NCBI RefSeq assembly: GCF_938030755.1
Contig: NZ_CALHIF010000009.1
Location: 1-44,069 of the forward strand
Source of the DNA: an uncultured Granulicatella sp.
Lineage (GTDB): Bacteria > Bacillota > Bacilli > Lactobacillales > Aerococcaceae
Length of the DNA: 44,069 nucleotides
Direction of reading: 5' to 3'
Positions 15,449-24,047 of this stretch are shown here, one piece after another. Under the pieces are notes generated by a model. That model was not told the origin of the DNA, did no database searches, and was given only the letters and a program-made list of their open reading frames with translations. The position numbers were made by a program, and so were the translations under genes. Numbering within the stretch: position 1 is the first letter of the stretch; the number at the start of each line of letters is the position of its first letter.

Positions 15449-18079
15449 GTGAGTGAAGAAAAAAACAACCAAGTACAACAAGAAATCAACTTATTAGTTG
15501 AGAAAGGATTAAAAGCTCTAGATGAATTTCGCTTGTTAAATCAAGAACAAGTGGACTACATTGTAGCTAAAGCATCAGTAGCTGCGTTAGACCAACACGG
15601 CGTATTAGCACAACATGCAATCGAAGAAACAGGGCGTGGGGTTTTCGAAGATAAAGCTACGAAAAACTTATTTGCCTGTGAACATGTGGTGCACAACATG
15701 CGCCACACTAAAACAGTTGGCGTTATTTCAGATGATGACGTAACTGGATTAACTTTAATCGCAGAACCAGTGGGGGTTATCTGTGGTATCACACCTACAA
15801 CTAACCCAACTTCAACTGCAATTTTCAAAGCGTTAATTGCATTAAAAACACGTAACCCAATCGTGTTTGCATTCCATCCATCAGCTCAACAAAGTTCAGC
15901 ACATGCGGCTCAAATCGTTCGCGATGCAGCAGTTGCAGCAGGAGCTCCTGAAAACTGTGTCCAATGGATCGAACATCCATCAATTGAAGCAACAAACGCT
16001 TTAATGAACCACGATGGAATTGCTACTATCCTTGCAACAGGTGGTAATGCAATGGTTAAGGCTGCATACTCTTGCGGAAAACCAGCTCTTGGGGTTGGTG
16101 CAGGTAACGTTCCAGCTTATGTTGAAAAATCTGCTAACATTCGTCAAGCGGCTCACGATATCGTAATGAGTAAATCATTCGATAATGGTATGGTGTGTGC
16201 TTCTGAACAAGCAGCAATCATTGATAAAGAAATTTACGATGACTTTGTTGAAGAATTAAAGAGCTACCATACTTACTTCGTAAACAAAAAAGAAAAAGCA
16301 TTATTAGAAGAATTCTGCTTCGGCGTAAAAGCAAACAGCAAAAACTGTGCTGGTGCTAAACTAAATGCAAACATCGTTGGTAAACCAGCTGCATGGATTG
16401 CTGAACAAGCAGGTTTCTCAGTTCCAGAAGGAACAAACATTCTTGCTGCAGAATGTAAAGAAGTTGGCGAAAAAGAACCTTTAACTCGCGAAAAACTTTC
16501 TCCTGTCATTGCAGTACTTAAATCAGAATCACGTGAAGACGGTGTTGAAAAAGCACGTCAAATGGTTGAATTCCATGGTTTAGGACACTCAGCAGCGATT
16601 CATACAGAAGATGCAGAATTAGCTAAAGAATTCGGACGTGTAGTTCGTGCGATTCGTGTTATTTGGAATGCTCCTTCTACTTTCGGTGGTATCGGGGACG
16701 TTTATAACGCCTTTATCCCATCATTAACACTCGGTTGCGGTTCTTATGGACGTAACTCAGTTGGGGATAACGTAAGTGTTGTAAATCTATTAAATATCAA
16801 AAAAGTAGGGAGACGTAGAAATAACATGCAATGGTTTAAAGTTCCATCAAAAATCTATTTCGAACGCGATTCAATTCAATACTTACAAAAAATGAAAAAT
16901 GTAAGCCGTGTAATGATCGTTACTGACCAAGCAATGGTTAAATTAGGATTCTTACAACGTGTTATTGAACAATTAGAATTACGTCCAAACAAAGTAATTT
17001 ATGAAGTATTCTCAGACGTAGAACCAGATCCAGACATCACAACAGTAAACCGTGGTGCTGAAATCATGAAGAGCTTCGAGCCAGATACAATCATCGCTCT
17101 TGGTGGTGGTTCTGTAATGGATGCTGCGAAAGTAATGTGGATGTTCTATGAACAACCACAAGTGGACTTCCGTGACTTAGTACAAAAATTCATGGATATC
17201 CGTAAACGTGCATTTAAATTCCCAGAATTAGGAGAACGTGCAAAATATGTTGGTATTCCAACTACATCTGGTACAGGTTCTGAAGTTACACCATTCGCGG
17301 TAATTTCAGATAAAGCAAACAACCGTAAATATCCATTAGCTGACTACTCACTAACACCAACAATTGCAATTGTTGACCCTGCATTAGTGATGACAGTTCC
17401 AGACTTTGTAACAGCTGATACTGGTATGGACGTATTAACTCACGCAATTGAAGCGTACACTTCAACACTTGCAAATGACTATACAGATGGTTTAGCATTG
17501 CAAGCAATTAAATTAGTATTTGAAAACTTAGTAAGCAGTGTGAAAAATGCTGATTTCGTATCACGCGAAAAAATGCATAACGCTTCTACAATGGCTGGTA
17601 TGGCATTTGCCAATGCGTTCTTAGGTATGAGCCACTCAATGGCGCATAAGATTGGTGGATTCTTCCACACAGTTCACGGTCGTACAAATGCGATTCTATT
17701 ACCATACGTAATTCGTTACAATGGTACTCGTCCTGCTAAAGCAGCTACATGGCCAAAATACAATTACTACCGTGCAGATGAAAAATTCCAAGACATCGCC
17801 CGTATGTTAGGATTACCATCTTCAACTCCTGAGGAAGCTGTAGATGCTCTTGCAAAAGCTGTATACGAATTAGGCGAAGCTGTAGGAATCGAAATGAACT
17901 TCAAAGCACAAGGGGTTAACCACAAAGAATGGTTAGCTACAATCCATGAGATTGCAATGCTTGCTTATGAAGATCAATGCTCACCTGCAAACCCTCGTTT
18001 ACCAATGGTAGCTGATATGGAAGAAATTCTTGCGGATGCATACTTTGGATACAAAGAACGTCCAGGTCGTATCAAATAA
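15449..18079 (+). CDS. adhE: Bifunctional acetaldehyde-CoA/alcohol dehydrogenase
   Basis: Reduces acetyl-CoA to acetaldehyde and then ethanol, regenerating NAD+ under fermentation; the family assembles into spirosomes. 876 residues. The N-terminal aldehyde dehydrogenase domain (about 1-440) has PTTNPTSTAIFKALIALKTRN and the Cys nucleophile in SFDNGMVCASEQA. After a linker, the iron-dependent alcohol dehydrogenase domain (about 455-870) has ALGGGSVMDAAKVMW, PTTSGTGSEVTPFAV, THAIEAYTS, and metal ligands in MSHSMAHKIGGFFHTVHGRTNA. The start is GTG 15449, eight bases after GGGGGA. Single-gene unit with a complex control region and a hairpin after the stop. Confidence 0.97.
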   Translation: MSEEKNNQVQQEINLLVEKGLKALDEFRLLNQEQVDYIVAKASVAALDQHGVLAQHAIEETGRGVFEDKATKNLFACEHVVHNMRHTKTVGVISDDDVTGLTLIAEPVGVICGITPTTNPTSTAIFKALIALKTRNPIVFAFHPSAQQSSAHAAQIVRDAAVAAGAPENCVQWIEHPSIEATNALMNHDGIATILATGGNAMVKAAYSCGKPALGVGAGNVPAYVEKSANIRQAAHDIVMSKSFDNGMVCASEQAAIIDKEIYDDFVEELKSYHTYFVNKKEKALLEEFCFGVKANSKNCAGAKLNANIVGKPAAWIAEQAGFSVPEGTNILAAECKEVGEKEPLTREKLSPVIAVLKSESREDGVEKARQMVEFHGLGHSAAIHTEDAELAKEFGRVVRAIRVIWNAPSTFGGIGDVYNAFIPSLTLGCGSYGRNSVGDNVSVVNLLNIKKVGRRRNNMQWFKVPSKIYFERDSIQYLQKMKNVSRVMIVTDQAMVKLGFLQRVIEQLELRPNKVIYEVFSDVEPDPDITTVNRGAEIMKSFEPDTIIALGGGSVMDAAKVMWMFYEQPQVDFRDLVQKFMDIRKRAFKFPELGERAKYVGIPTTSGTGSEVTPFAVISDKANNRKYPLADYSLTPTIAIVDPALVMTVPDFVTADTGMDVLTHAIEAYTSTLANDYTDGLALQAIKLVFENLVSSVKNADFVSREKMHNASTMAGMAFANAFLGMSHSMAHKIGGFFHTVHGRTNAILLPYVIRYNGTRPAKAATWPKYNYYRADEKFQDIARMLGLPSSTPEEAVDALAKAVYELGEAVGIEMNFKAQGVNHKEWLATIHEIAMLAYEDQCSPANPRLPMVADMEEILADAYFGYKERPGRIK

Positions 18080-18093
18080 TTGAAATTAAATCT

Positions 18094-18124
18094 AAAGAGT
18101 CTTAGGAGTTTCCTGAGGCTCTTT
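18094..18124 (+). terminator. Probable terminator of adhE
   Basis: AAAGAGTCTTAGGA (18094-18107), loop GTT, TCCTGAGGCTCTTT (18111-18124), a 14-bp stem with two G:U pairs. The T run is short and interrupted (TTTCTTAGCTC, then GTTTTT at 18134-18139), so termination may be partial. Confidence 0.7.
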
Positions 18125-18152
18125 CTTAGCTCTGTTTTTCAGCCGCAAAATA

Positions 18153-18161
18153 TGCTATACT
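18153..18161 (+). promoter_or_regulatory. Extended -10 promoter of the DtxR-type regulator
   Basis: TGCTATACT gives TG-n-TATACT, 27 bases before the ATG at 18188. The -35 is not recognisable. Confidence 0.55.
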
Positions 18162-18187
18162 GAAAGGGAAATGAAAGGAGATGGCTT

Positions 18188-18592
18188 ATGACACCAAATA
18201 AGGAAGATTACATTAAAACAATCTATAAATTAGGTGGTAAAGATGAATTTGTAACGAATAAAGCCATCAATCAAATGTTGGACCTTTCAGCAGCTTCCAC
18301 AACAGAAATGTTAAACAAGCTAGTACATGATGGTACGGTCGAATATATTCGTTATAAAGGTGCAAAATTAACTCAAAAAGGGATTAAAGTTGCAGAACGT
18401 TTGATTCGTTCACATAAAATTTGGGAAGTCTTTCTTGTAAATTCTCTTGGATTTAGTGGAGAGTCTGTCCATGATCAAGCAGAAATTCTTGAACATGCTT
18501 CAACTGTTGAAATGACAGAGCGATTAGCAGAGTTCTTAGGGAATCCAACGCATTGTCCTCATGGAGAAGAAATACCTCCATATTCAGAATGA
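18188..18592 (+). CDS. Short DtxR/MntR-family metal-dependent regulator (no C-terminal SH3/FeoA domain)
   Basis: 134 residues. An N-terminal winged helix (MTPNKEDYIKTIYKLGG, about 1-65) and a dimerisation/metal domain with SHKIWEVFL and DQAEILEH (His, Glu, Glu, His ligands present) end at the CPHG motif HCPHGEEIPPYS. In ScaR/SloR-type Mn/Fe repressors this motif is followed by a linker and a FeoA/SH3 domain to about 215 residues; here the frame stops. A terminator begins 10 bases later and no remnant follows, so it looks naturally short rather than broken. Lys10 stands where MntR has a Glu ligand, as I recall for ScaR-type proteins. Its targets are not visible here. ATG 18188 follows GAAAGGAG. 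Confidence 0.85.
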   Translation: MTPNKEDYIKTIYKLGGKDEFVTNKAINQMLDLSAASTTEMLNKLVHDGTVEYIRYKGAKLTQKGIKVAERLIRSHKIWEVFLVNSLGFSGESVHDQAEILEHASTVEMTERLAEFLGNPTHCPHGEEIPPYSE

Positions 18593-18601
18593 AATTGGTA
18601 T

Positions 18602-18630
18602 AAAACTGGTCAGTTTTGACCAGTTTTTTT
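18602..18630 (+). terminator. Intrinsic terminator after the DtxR-type gene
   Basis: AAAACTGGTC (18602-18611), loop AGTTTT, GACCAGTTTT (18618-18627), T run to 18630. Confidence 0.93.
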
Positions 18631-18721
18631 ATTTTGGTTCTAGTATTAAAGAAAAATATTTAGTACAATAATAGTACAGTTTAAGTTAGGTGTTTCATTT
18701 TTTTAATACAGAGGGGATATT

Positions 18722-20038
18722 ATGACATCAAAGCATCAACAAATCATTCGTTATATTGAATCACTGCCGGTTGGGGAAAAAATTTCGGTACGTTCGATTG
18801 CAAAGAATATGGAAATGAGTGAAGGTACTGCTTATCGTGCCATTAAGGAAGCAGAAAATATCGGGATTGTTTCCACGATTGAACGAGTTGGAACGATTCG
18901 TATTGAACGTAAAACAAAGGATAATCTAGAAAAACTTTCTTTTGGAGAAATTATTAAAATTATTGAAGGGGAAGTTTTTGGCGGGAACGAAGGATTAGAT
19001 AAAATTTTAAACCGCTTCGTTATAGGTGCGATGACACTAGACGCTATGACACGTTATATTCAACCAGAATCGCTCGTGATTATTGGGAACCGTGAAGATG
19101 CACAATTACTTGCTTTGAATCAAGGAGCCGCCGTTTTAATCACTGGGGGATTCCAAGCAACACCTCAATTAATTCAAAAAGCGGATGAACTTAAAATTCC
19201 ATTGATGGGAACAACATATGATACATTTACGGTTGCCAGTCTCATCAACCGGGCAATGACCGATCAATTGATTAAGAAAAAAATCATGATTGTTGCAGAT
19301 ATTTATAATGATGTCGAAAATACGAATTACTTGAGAATGGATCAAACCGTTAAAGAATATCGCCAGCTAAGTGAGAAAACAGGAAATTCGCGTTTTCCAG
19401 TTGTGAATCACTCTAATCGTTTAGTAGGGGTAGTTTCTGCTAAAGATATATTAGGGAAATCAGATAGTTTAATTATTGAAAGAATTATGACTAAAAATCC
19501 TTCTGTATCTAAGTTACATGCGAGTGTGGCAAGTGTTGCGCATTCAATGATATGGAATGGATTAGAGATGCTACCAGTCGTTCAAGATAATATGGAACTG
19601 ATTGGAATCATCTCAAGACGTGACGTTATGAAAGCTATGCAATTAACACAAAGACAACCTCAAGTAGGGAATACTTTTGAGGATGATGTGAGTGAAAATC
19701 TAGAAGTAATAGAAATTAACCCAACAAATGCGAGATTTAGTTTTACGGTCACTCCTCAAATGACCAATAATTTAGGGATGTTATCTTTTGGAGTTCTTTG
19801 CGAAGTGGTTTCGGTTGCTTCGAAAGAATTTATTCATCGTAGTCTACGTCGCAATACGGTTATTGAACAATTGGAAATGCATTATTTGAGGATGATTCCA
19901 ATTGAAAGCAAAATTGCGATTCAAATTCAAACTTTAGATATTGGACGAAAAGTATCTAAAATTGATATTTCTGTGCTACTTGAAAACTCAGTTGTTGCGA
20001 AATCGATTATGTCAAATCAATTAATGGAAAGAAACTAG
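18722..20038 (+). CDS. YtoI-like HTH/DRTGG/CBS/hotdog protein
   Basis: 438-residue multidomain protein of unknown function. Order: an HTH domain (about 1-65, ISVRSIAKNMEMSEGTAYRAIKEAE), a DRTGG-type domain (about 70-185), two CBS domains (about 190-310) that would bind an adenine nucleotide, and a C-terminal hotdog/thioesterase-like fold (about 330-435, FSFTVTPQMTNNLGMLSFG). The same four-part protein, YtoI, precedes the nrnA homologue ytqI in Bacillus, and the pairing is conserved here: nrnA begins two bases after the stop. A nucleotide-sensing regulator of the downstream phosphodiesterases is a reasonable inference but unproven. ATG 18722 follows GAGGGGATATT. Confidence 0.85.
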   Translation: MTSKHQQIIRYIESLPVGEKISVRSIAKNMEMSEGTAYRAIKEAENIGIVSTIERVGTIRIERKTKDNLEKLSFGEIIKIIEGEVFGGNEGLDKILNRFVIGAMTLDAMTRYIQPESLVIIGNREDAQLLALNQGAAVLITGGFQATPQLIQKADELKIPLMGTTYDTFTVASLINRAMTDQLIKKKIMIVADIYNDVENTNYLRMDQTVKEYRQLSEKTGNSRFPVVNHSNRLVGVVSAKDILGKSDSLIIERIMTKNPSVSKLHASVASVAHSMIWNGLEMLPVVQDNMELIGIISRRDVMKAMQLTQRQPQVGNTFEDDVSENLEVIEINPTNARFSFTVTPQMTNNLGMLSFGVLCEVVSVASKEFIHRSLRRNTVIEQLEMHYLRMIPIESKIAIQIQTLDIGRKVSKIDISVLLENSVVAKSIMSNQLMERN

Positions 20039-20040
20039 GA

Positions 20041-21003
20041 ATGAATTACAAAGAATTATTAAAAAAAATCATCACGGAGATTGAAAAAGCCAATTCAATC
20101 GTGATCTTAAGGCATAGAAAACCAGACCCAGATGCTTTGGGTTCGCAAATAGGACTTAGTAAACTTATAAAAGGGGCTTATCCTGGTAAGTCTGTTTATG
20201 TTATTGGAGATATGCCCGAAAACTTGAAGTATATCGGTGATATGGATGAAATCACAAAAGAGGTATTCGACAATTCGCTCATTATCGTTGTGGACTGTTC
20301 CACACCTCGACTCATTAATTGTCCGTTTGAAGTGAATGTAGATGAGGCGATTAAGATTGATCACCATCCAAATGTGACTTCTTACGGAAAGATTTGCTAT
20401 GTGGATACAACAGCCGCAAGTGCTAGTGAAATTATGGCAGAATTTGCCTTCGATGAAACGACTCCATTTCAAATGGATAGGGAGACTGCTAATGTTATCT
20501 ATGCCGGAATTATCGGAGATACAGGACGATTTTTATATCCGTCAACTACTTCGAAAACTTTTGCGCTTGTATCAAAATTGATACAATACGAAGTAGATTT
20601 GGCTGGAATTGCCGATAAGATGATTACGAAACCGCTAAACGTGAATCGAATAACAGGGTATATTTATGAGCATTTAGAAGTATCTCCTGAAGGGATGGCG
20701 AGTGTTGTTTTAACTAAAGAAGTACTTCGTCGTTTTAAAGCTAATGATCAGTTAGCCTCTCTTGTAGTTTCAGTTCCTGGAACGGTTGAAGGGATTTTGG
20801 CTTGGAGTATGTATGTGGAACAAGAAGATGGTAGCTTTAGAGTCCATTTACGTTCAAAAGGTCCAACAGTTAATCACATTGCGCAAGAGTTCGGCGGCGG
20901 TGGACATACGCTTGCATGCGGTATTCCTTCTGTCACAAATACCCAAATTTCCGAAGTGGATACTGAGTTAAAAGCGACAGTAAGAAACTTTAAGAAAAAT
21001 TGA
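20041..21003 (+). CDS. nrnA: NrnA-type DHH/DHHA1 phosphodiesterase, copy 1
   Basis: NrnA-family enzymes degrade nanoRNA (2-5 nt) and dephosphorylate pAp; relatives also cleave pApA from c-di-AMP breakdown. 320 residues. The DHH domain has RHRKPDPDALGSQIG (about 23-37), VDCSTP, DHHPN (about 108-112) and GDTGRFLYPSTT; the DHHA1 domain ends in GGGGHTLACG. The usual final motif is GGGGHPLASG, so this copy carries a P-to-T and S-to-C change beside the phosphate-binding glycines. It starts two bases after the YtoI-like stop, with TAGGA overlapping that stop, so translational coupling is likely. A second copy lies 84 bases downstream. Confidence 0.92.
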   Translation: MNYKELLKKIITEIEKANSIVILRHRKPDPDALGSQIGLSKLIKGAYPGKSVYVIGDMPENLKYIGDMDEITKEVFDNSLIIVVDCSTPRLINCPFEVNVDEAIKIDHHPNVTSYGKICYVDTTAASASEIMAEFAFDETTPFQMDRETANVIYAGIIGDTGRFLYPSTTSKTFALVSKLIQYEVDLAGIADKMITKPLNVNRITGYIYEHLEVSPEGMASVVLTKEVLRRFKANDQLASLVVSVPGTVEGILAWSMYVEQEDGSFRVHLRSKGPTVNHIAQEFGGGGHTLACGIPSVTNTQISEVDTELKATVRNFKKN

Positions 21004-21087
21004 AATAACACTCAAATAAGAGTATTATAAAGTGTTGTGTTTACAATAAAATTAGTCCAATGATCGGATGAAAGGAATTATAAAGTA

Positions 21088-22050
21088 ATGAATTATACTG
21101 AGTATTTTAGAAAGATTGAAGCAGAAATTAAAAAAGCAGATTCTATTGTAATCTTACGCCATGAATCTCCAGACCCAGACGCAATTGGGTCACAAGTAGG
21201 GTTAAGAGAAATTATTCGCGCGACTTATCCAGAGAAAACAGTTTATTTACTTGGTGAAATGCCAAGCTCATTAAATTATATTGGAAAAATGGACGAGATC
21301 ACACAAGAGCAATTTGACGCTTCACTCGTTATCGTATTGGACTGTGCGAATACTCCACGTATTGACTGCCCATTTGAAGTAGATTCATCGAAAGTGATTA
21401 AAATTGACCACCATCCAGATAGAGATGTGTATGGTGCTATTTCGTTTGTTGATACTGATTCAAGCAGTACAAGTGAAATGTTGTGTCGTTTTGCTTTTGA
21501 TGCTGAAAGTACTTGGGTAATGTCAAAAGAAGCAGCTAATGCTCTTTATGCTGGTATTGTTGGAGATACAGGACGTTTCTTATATCCTTCGACGACAACC
21601 ATTACATTTTCAATGGTTTCTAAATTATTAGAGTACGATGTCGATATTTCAGGAATTGCGTACCAAATGATTACAAATCCTGTTTCAGTTAGTCGTTTAG
21701 CAGGATATATTTATCAAAATATGGAAATTTCTAACAATGGGGTTGCAGCAACTGTATTGACTCAGGAACATTTAAAAACTTATGGTATTGAAGAAGACCA
21801 AACACACGGGGTAATCTCATTGCCAAGTACAGTAGAGGGCATTCATTGTTGGGGCCTTTTTGTAGAACAACCAGATGGAACTTATAGAGTAAATCTTCGT
21901 TCTAAAGGTCCGATTGTGAATACAATTGCTCAAAATCACGGAGGCGGAGGGCACCCGCTAGCTTCTGGAGCTGTAGTAAGTACATTAGATGAAGTACAAC
22001 AAATTGTCTCTGAATTGAATGATTCTGCTAAACAATTTTTGAATAAATAA
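21088..22050 (+). CDS. nrnA: NrnA-type DHH/DHHA1 phosphodiesterase, copy 2 (tandem paralogue)
   Basis: Same 320-residue length and architecture as the preceding gene, roughly half identical by eye. All catalytic motifs are present: RHESPDPDAIGSQVG, LDCANTPR, DHHPDRD, GDTGRFLYPSTT and the canonical GGGGHPLASG. This copy is the closer match to the family consensus at the C-terminal motif. ATG 21088 follows GATGAAAGGAATTATAAAGTA. Only 84 bases separate the copies and no terminator is present between them, so they probably share a transcript. Expected activities are nanoRNA, pAp and possibly pApA hydrolysis; the division of labour is unknown. Confidence 0.92.
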   Translation: MNYTEYFRKIEAEIKKADSIVILRHESPDPDAIGSQVGLREIIRATYPEKTVYLLGEMPSSLNYIGKMDEITQEQFDASLVIVLDCANTPRIDCPFEVDSSKVIKIDHHPDRDVYGAISFVDTDSSSTSEMLCRFAFDAESTWVMSKEAANALYAGIVGDTGRFLYPSTTTITFSMVSKLLEYDVDISGIAYQMITNPVSVSRLAGYIYQNMEISNNGVAATVLTQEHLKTYGIEEDQTHGVISLPSTVEGIHCWGLFVEQPDGTYRVNLRSKGPIVNTIAQNHGGGGHPLASGAVVSTLDEVQQIVSELNDSAKQFLNK

Positions 22051-22059
22051 CAATTTTTT

Positions 22060-22096
22060 AGTCTTTTAGTATTTTAATTACTAAAAGACTTTTTTG
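22060..22096 (+). terminator. Intrinsic terminator after the nrnA pair
   Basis: AGTCTTTTAGTA (22060-22071), 7-base loop, TACTAAAAGACT (22079-22090), then TTTTTTG. Confidence 0.94.
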
Positions 22097-22119
22097 TTTT
22101 AAAATTCTTCTTAAATGAA

Positions 22120-22148
22120 TTGACTTATAACGATTTCAAGAATACAAT
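22120..22148 (+). promoter_or_regulatory. SigA-type promoter of rny
   Basis: TTGACT (22120-22125), exactly 17 bases, TACAAT (22143-22148). One of the best promoter matches in the window; transcription start is expected near 22155. Confidence 0.85.
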
Positions 22149-22158
22149 AATATTATGT

Positions 22159-22175
22159 GTTAAATCACATTTAAC
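22159..22175. repeat. Palindrome at the 5' end of the rny leader
   Basis: GTTAAAT-CAC-ATTTAAC: perfect 7-bp arms around 3 bases, lying at about +5 of the predicted transcript. It could be an operator or a 5'-terminal mRNA hairpin. Confidence 0.6.
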
Positions 22176-22235
22176 CATAAATTATATCAATGCAATTTAT
22201 TTTGATTAAAATTAAATAGAGACGGAGGTGACTCA

Positions 22236-23798
22236 ATGGACTCAGTAGTATTAGGTGGCCTCGCGATCTTAGCTTTAATAATTGGAATTGTTGCTGGATA
22301 TGTTGGTTTCAAATCAAATTATGAGAAAAAGTTAATAGCAGCTCGCGAATCGGCTGATATGATTATCAAAGATGCTGAAAAAGATGCGGATCGATTAAAG
22401 AAGGAAGTTCTTTTAGAAGCAAAAGAGGAAAATCATAAGTATCGTGCTGAAGTTGAAAATGAGTTAAAAGAAAGACGAAATGAAGTACTTCTTCAAGAAA
22501 AGAGAATGATTCAACGTGAAAAGAATTTAGATCGTAAGGATGAAATTTTAGAGAAACGTGAACAATCCATTGAATCAAAGGAAACTAAAATCCAAGAGAA
22601 ACTTGAAAGAGTGACAGAAAAAGAGCAAGAAGCAGAAGCTCTAGTTGCAAAACAACAAGAAGAATTGGAACGTATTTCTACAATTAGTAAAGAAGAAGCA
22701 CAAGAAATAATTATGAAAGACATGACCGAACAGTTAAGTAAGGAACGTGCCATCATGATTAAAGAGTCTGAGCAACTTGCAAAAGATGAAGCAGATAAAA
22801 ATGCTAAGAATATCATTCTTCAAGCGATTCAAAGATCTGCAGCAGATTTAGTTTCTGAAAATACAGTAACAGTTATGACTTTACCAAGTGATGAAATGAA
22901 AGGGCGAATTATTGGACGAGAAGGTCGTAATATTCGTACGCTTGAATCATTAACGGGGATTGATGTTATTATTGATGAAACTCCAGAAGCGGTAGTTTTA
23001 AGTGGTTTCGATCCAATTCGTCGAGAAATCGCTAAGATGACCTTAGAGAAATTAATTTCTGATGGTCGAATTCATCCCGCTCGTATTGAAGAAATGGTAG
23101 AAAAATCTCGTAAAGAGATGGATGAGCGTATTCGTTCGATTGGTGAACAAGCGACATTTGAAGTTGGAATTCACTCATTACATCCAGATTTGATTAAGAT
23201 TTTAGGTCGTTTATACTTTAGAGCTAGTTACGGACAAAACGTATTGAACCATAGTATCGAAGTTGCTAAGTTAGCTGGTGTGATGGCCGGTGAACTAGGG
23301 GAAGATGTTAATCTTGCTAAACGAGCAGGTTTACTTCATGACTTAGGAAAAGCACTAGATCATGAAATTGAAGGTTCGCACGTTGAGATTGGTGCTGAAA
23401 TTGCTCAAAAATATAAAGAAAACAAAGTAGTTGTAAATGCCATTGCTTCACACCATGGAGATGTTGAAGCGACTTCAACGATTGCCGTTCTTGTGGCCGC
23501 AGCCGATGCTTTATCAGCAGCTCGCCCAGGAGCAAGACGTGAATCAGTTGAGAATTATATTCGTCGTCTAGAAAGACTTGAGGCGATTGCAACAGAACAT
23601 GAAGGTGTAGAAAGAAGCTTTGCAATTCAAGCGGGTCGTGAAGTACGTGTAATGGTACAACCAGACAAAATTAGTGATGAGAAGGCAATAATTTTAGCTC
23701 ATGACATCAAAAATCAAATTGAAGAAGAACTCCAATATCCAGGACATATTAAAGTTACAGTTATTCGTGAGACAAGAGCAGTTGAGTTTGCTAAATAA
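22236..23798 (+). CDS. rny: Ribonuclease Y
   Basis: Membrane-anchored endoribonuclease that initiates mRNA decay in Firmicutes. 520 residues, the usual length. An N-terminal transmembrane helix (about 4-24) is followed by a long charged coiled coil (about 30-200, Lys/Glu-rich). The KH domain has GRIIGREGRNIRTLESLTG (about 225-245). The HD domain has LLHDLGKALDHE (about 366-377) and SHHGDVEATS. An AGACGGAGGTGACTCA box precedes ATG 22236. Monocistronic between its own strong promoter and a 15-bp terminator. Confidence 0.98.
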   Translation: MDSVVLGGLAILALIIGIVAGYVGFKSNYEKKLIAARESADMIIKDAEKDADRLKKEVLLEAKEENHKYRAEVENELKERRNEVLLQEKRMIQREKNLDRKDEILEKREQSIESKETKIQEKLERVTEKEQEAEALVAKQQEELERISTISKEEAQEIIMKDMTEQLSKERAIMIKESEQLAKDEADKNAKNIILQAIQRSAADLVSENTVTVMTLPSDEMKGRIIGREGRNIRTLESLTGIDVIIDETPEAVVLSGFDPIRREIAKMTLEKLISDGRIHPARIEEMVEKSRKEMDERIRSIGEQATFEVGIHSLHPDLIKILGRLYFRASYGQNVLNHSIEVAKLAGVMAGELGEDVNLAKRAGLLHDLGKALDHEIEGSHVEIGAEIAQKYKENKVVVNAIASHHGDVEATSTIAVLVAAADALSAARPGARRESVENYIRRLERLEAIATEHEGVERSFAIQAGREVRVMVQPDKISDEKAIILAHDIKNQIEEELQYPGHIKVTVIRETRAVEFAK

Positions 23799-23860
23799 GT
23801 AGTGTACTTTAATTTTAAAGTTTGGCTCTTTGTCAAATAGTATTGATGAAGAAAGTTAGG

Positions 23861-23898
23861 AAGGAATTAAGCAACTAATTGTTGCTTAATTCCTTTTT
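23861..23898 (+). terminator. Intrinsic terminator of rny
   Basis: AAGGAATTAAGCAAC (23861-23875), loop TAATT, GTTGCTTAATTCCTT (23881-23895): perfect 15-bp stem with T run. Confidence 0.95.
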
Positions 23899-23985
23899 GT
23901 TATTAAAATAATCCTGTTTCTAAAATGGTAATAATTTCGGTTCTATAATTTTTTCTGACTGCTTTTTTGTTTTTCCAGGAATCAA

Positions 23986-24015
23986 TTGATATCTGTCCTT
24001 GATATAAGGTAAAAT
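23986..24015 (+). promoter_or_regulatory. Candidate promoter of the pheB operon
   Basis: TTGATA (23986-23991), an 18-base spacer and TAAAAT (24010-24015). TTGATAT is repeated 14 bases on (inside the spacer), which could be an operator half-site. The interval 23901-23985 holds only AT-rich sequence with no feature I can name. Confidence 0.5.
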
Positions 24016-24047
24016 ATATACAAATGATTATGAAAGAAGGACAGCAA

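Noticed and set aside
15556..15828. Antisense ORF inside adhE and other opposite-strand ORFs within real genes (for example 29365-29700, 38322-38741)
   Set aside because: They mirror strongly coding genes, have no ribosome binding sites and no recognisable protein features.
18661..18678. Repeated TAGTACA (18661-18667 and 18672-18678) upstream of the YtoI-like gene as an operator
   Set aside because: Two short AT-rich repeats without a well-placed -35/-10 pair; too weak to call.
18593..18721. Possible frameshifted third domain of the DtxR-type regulator
   Set aside because: The sequence after the stop is a terminator and AT-rich promoter-like DNA; no frame resembles an SH3/FeoA domain.
20399..20971. 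Overlapping forward-frame ORFs inside nrnA copy 1
   Set aside because: They are frame shadows of an intact DHH gene with full motifs.
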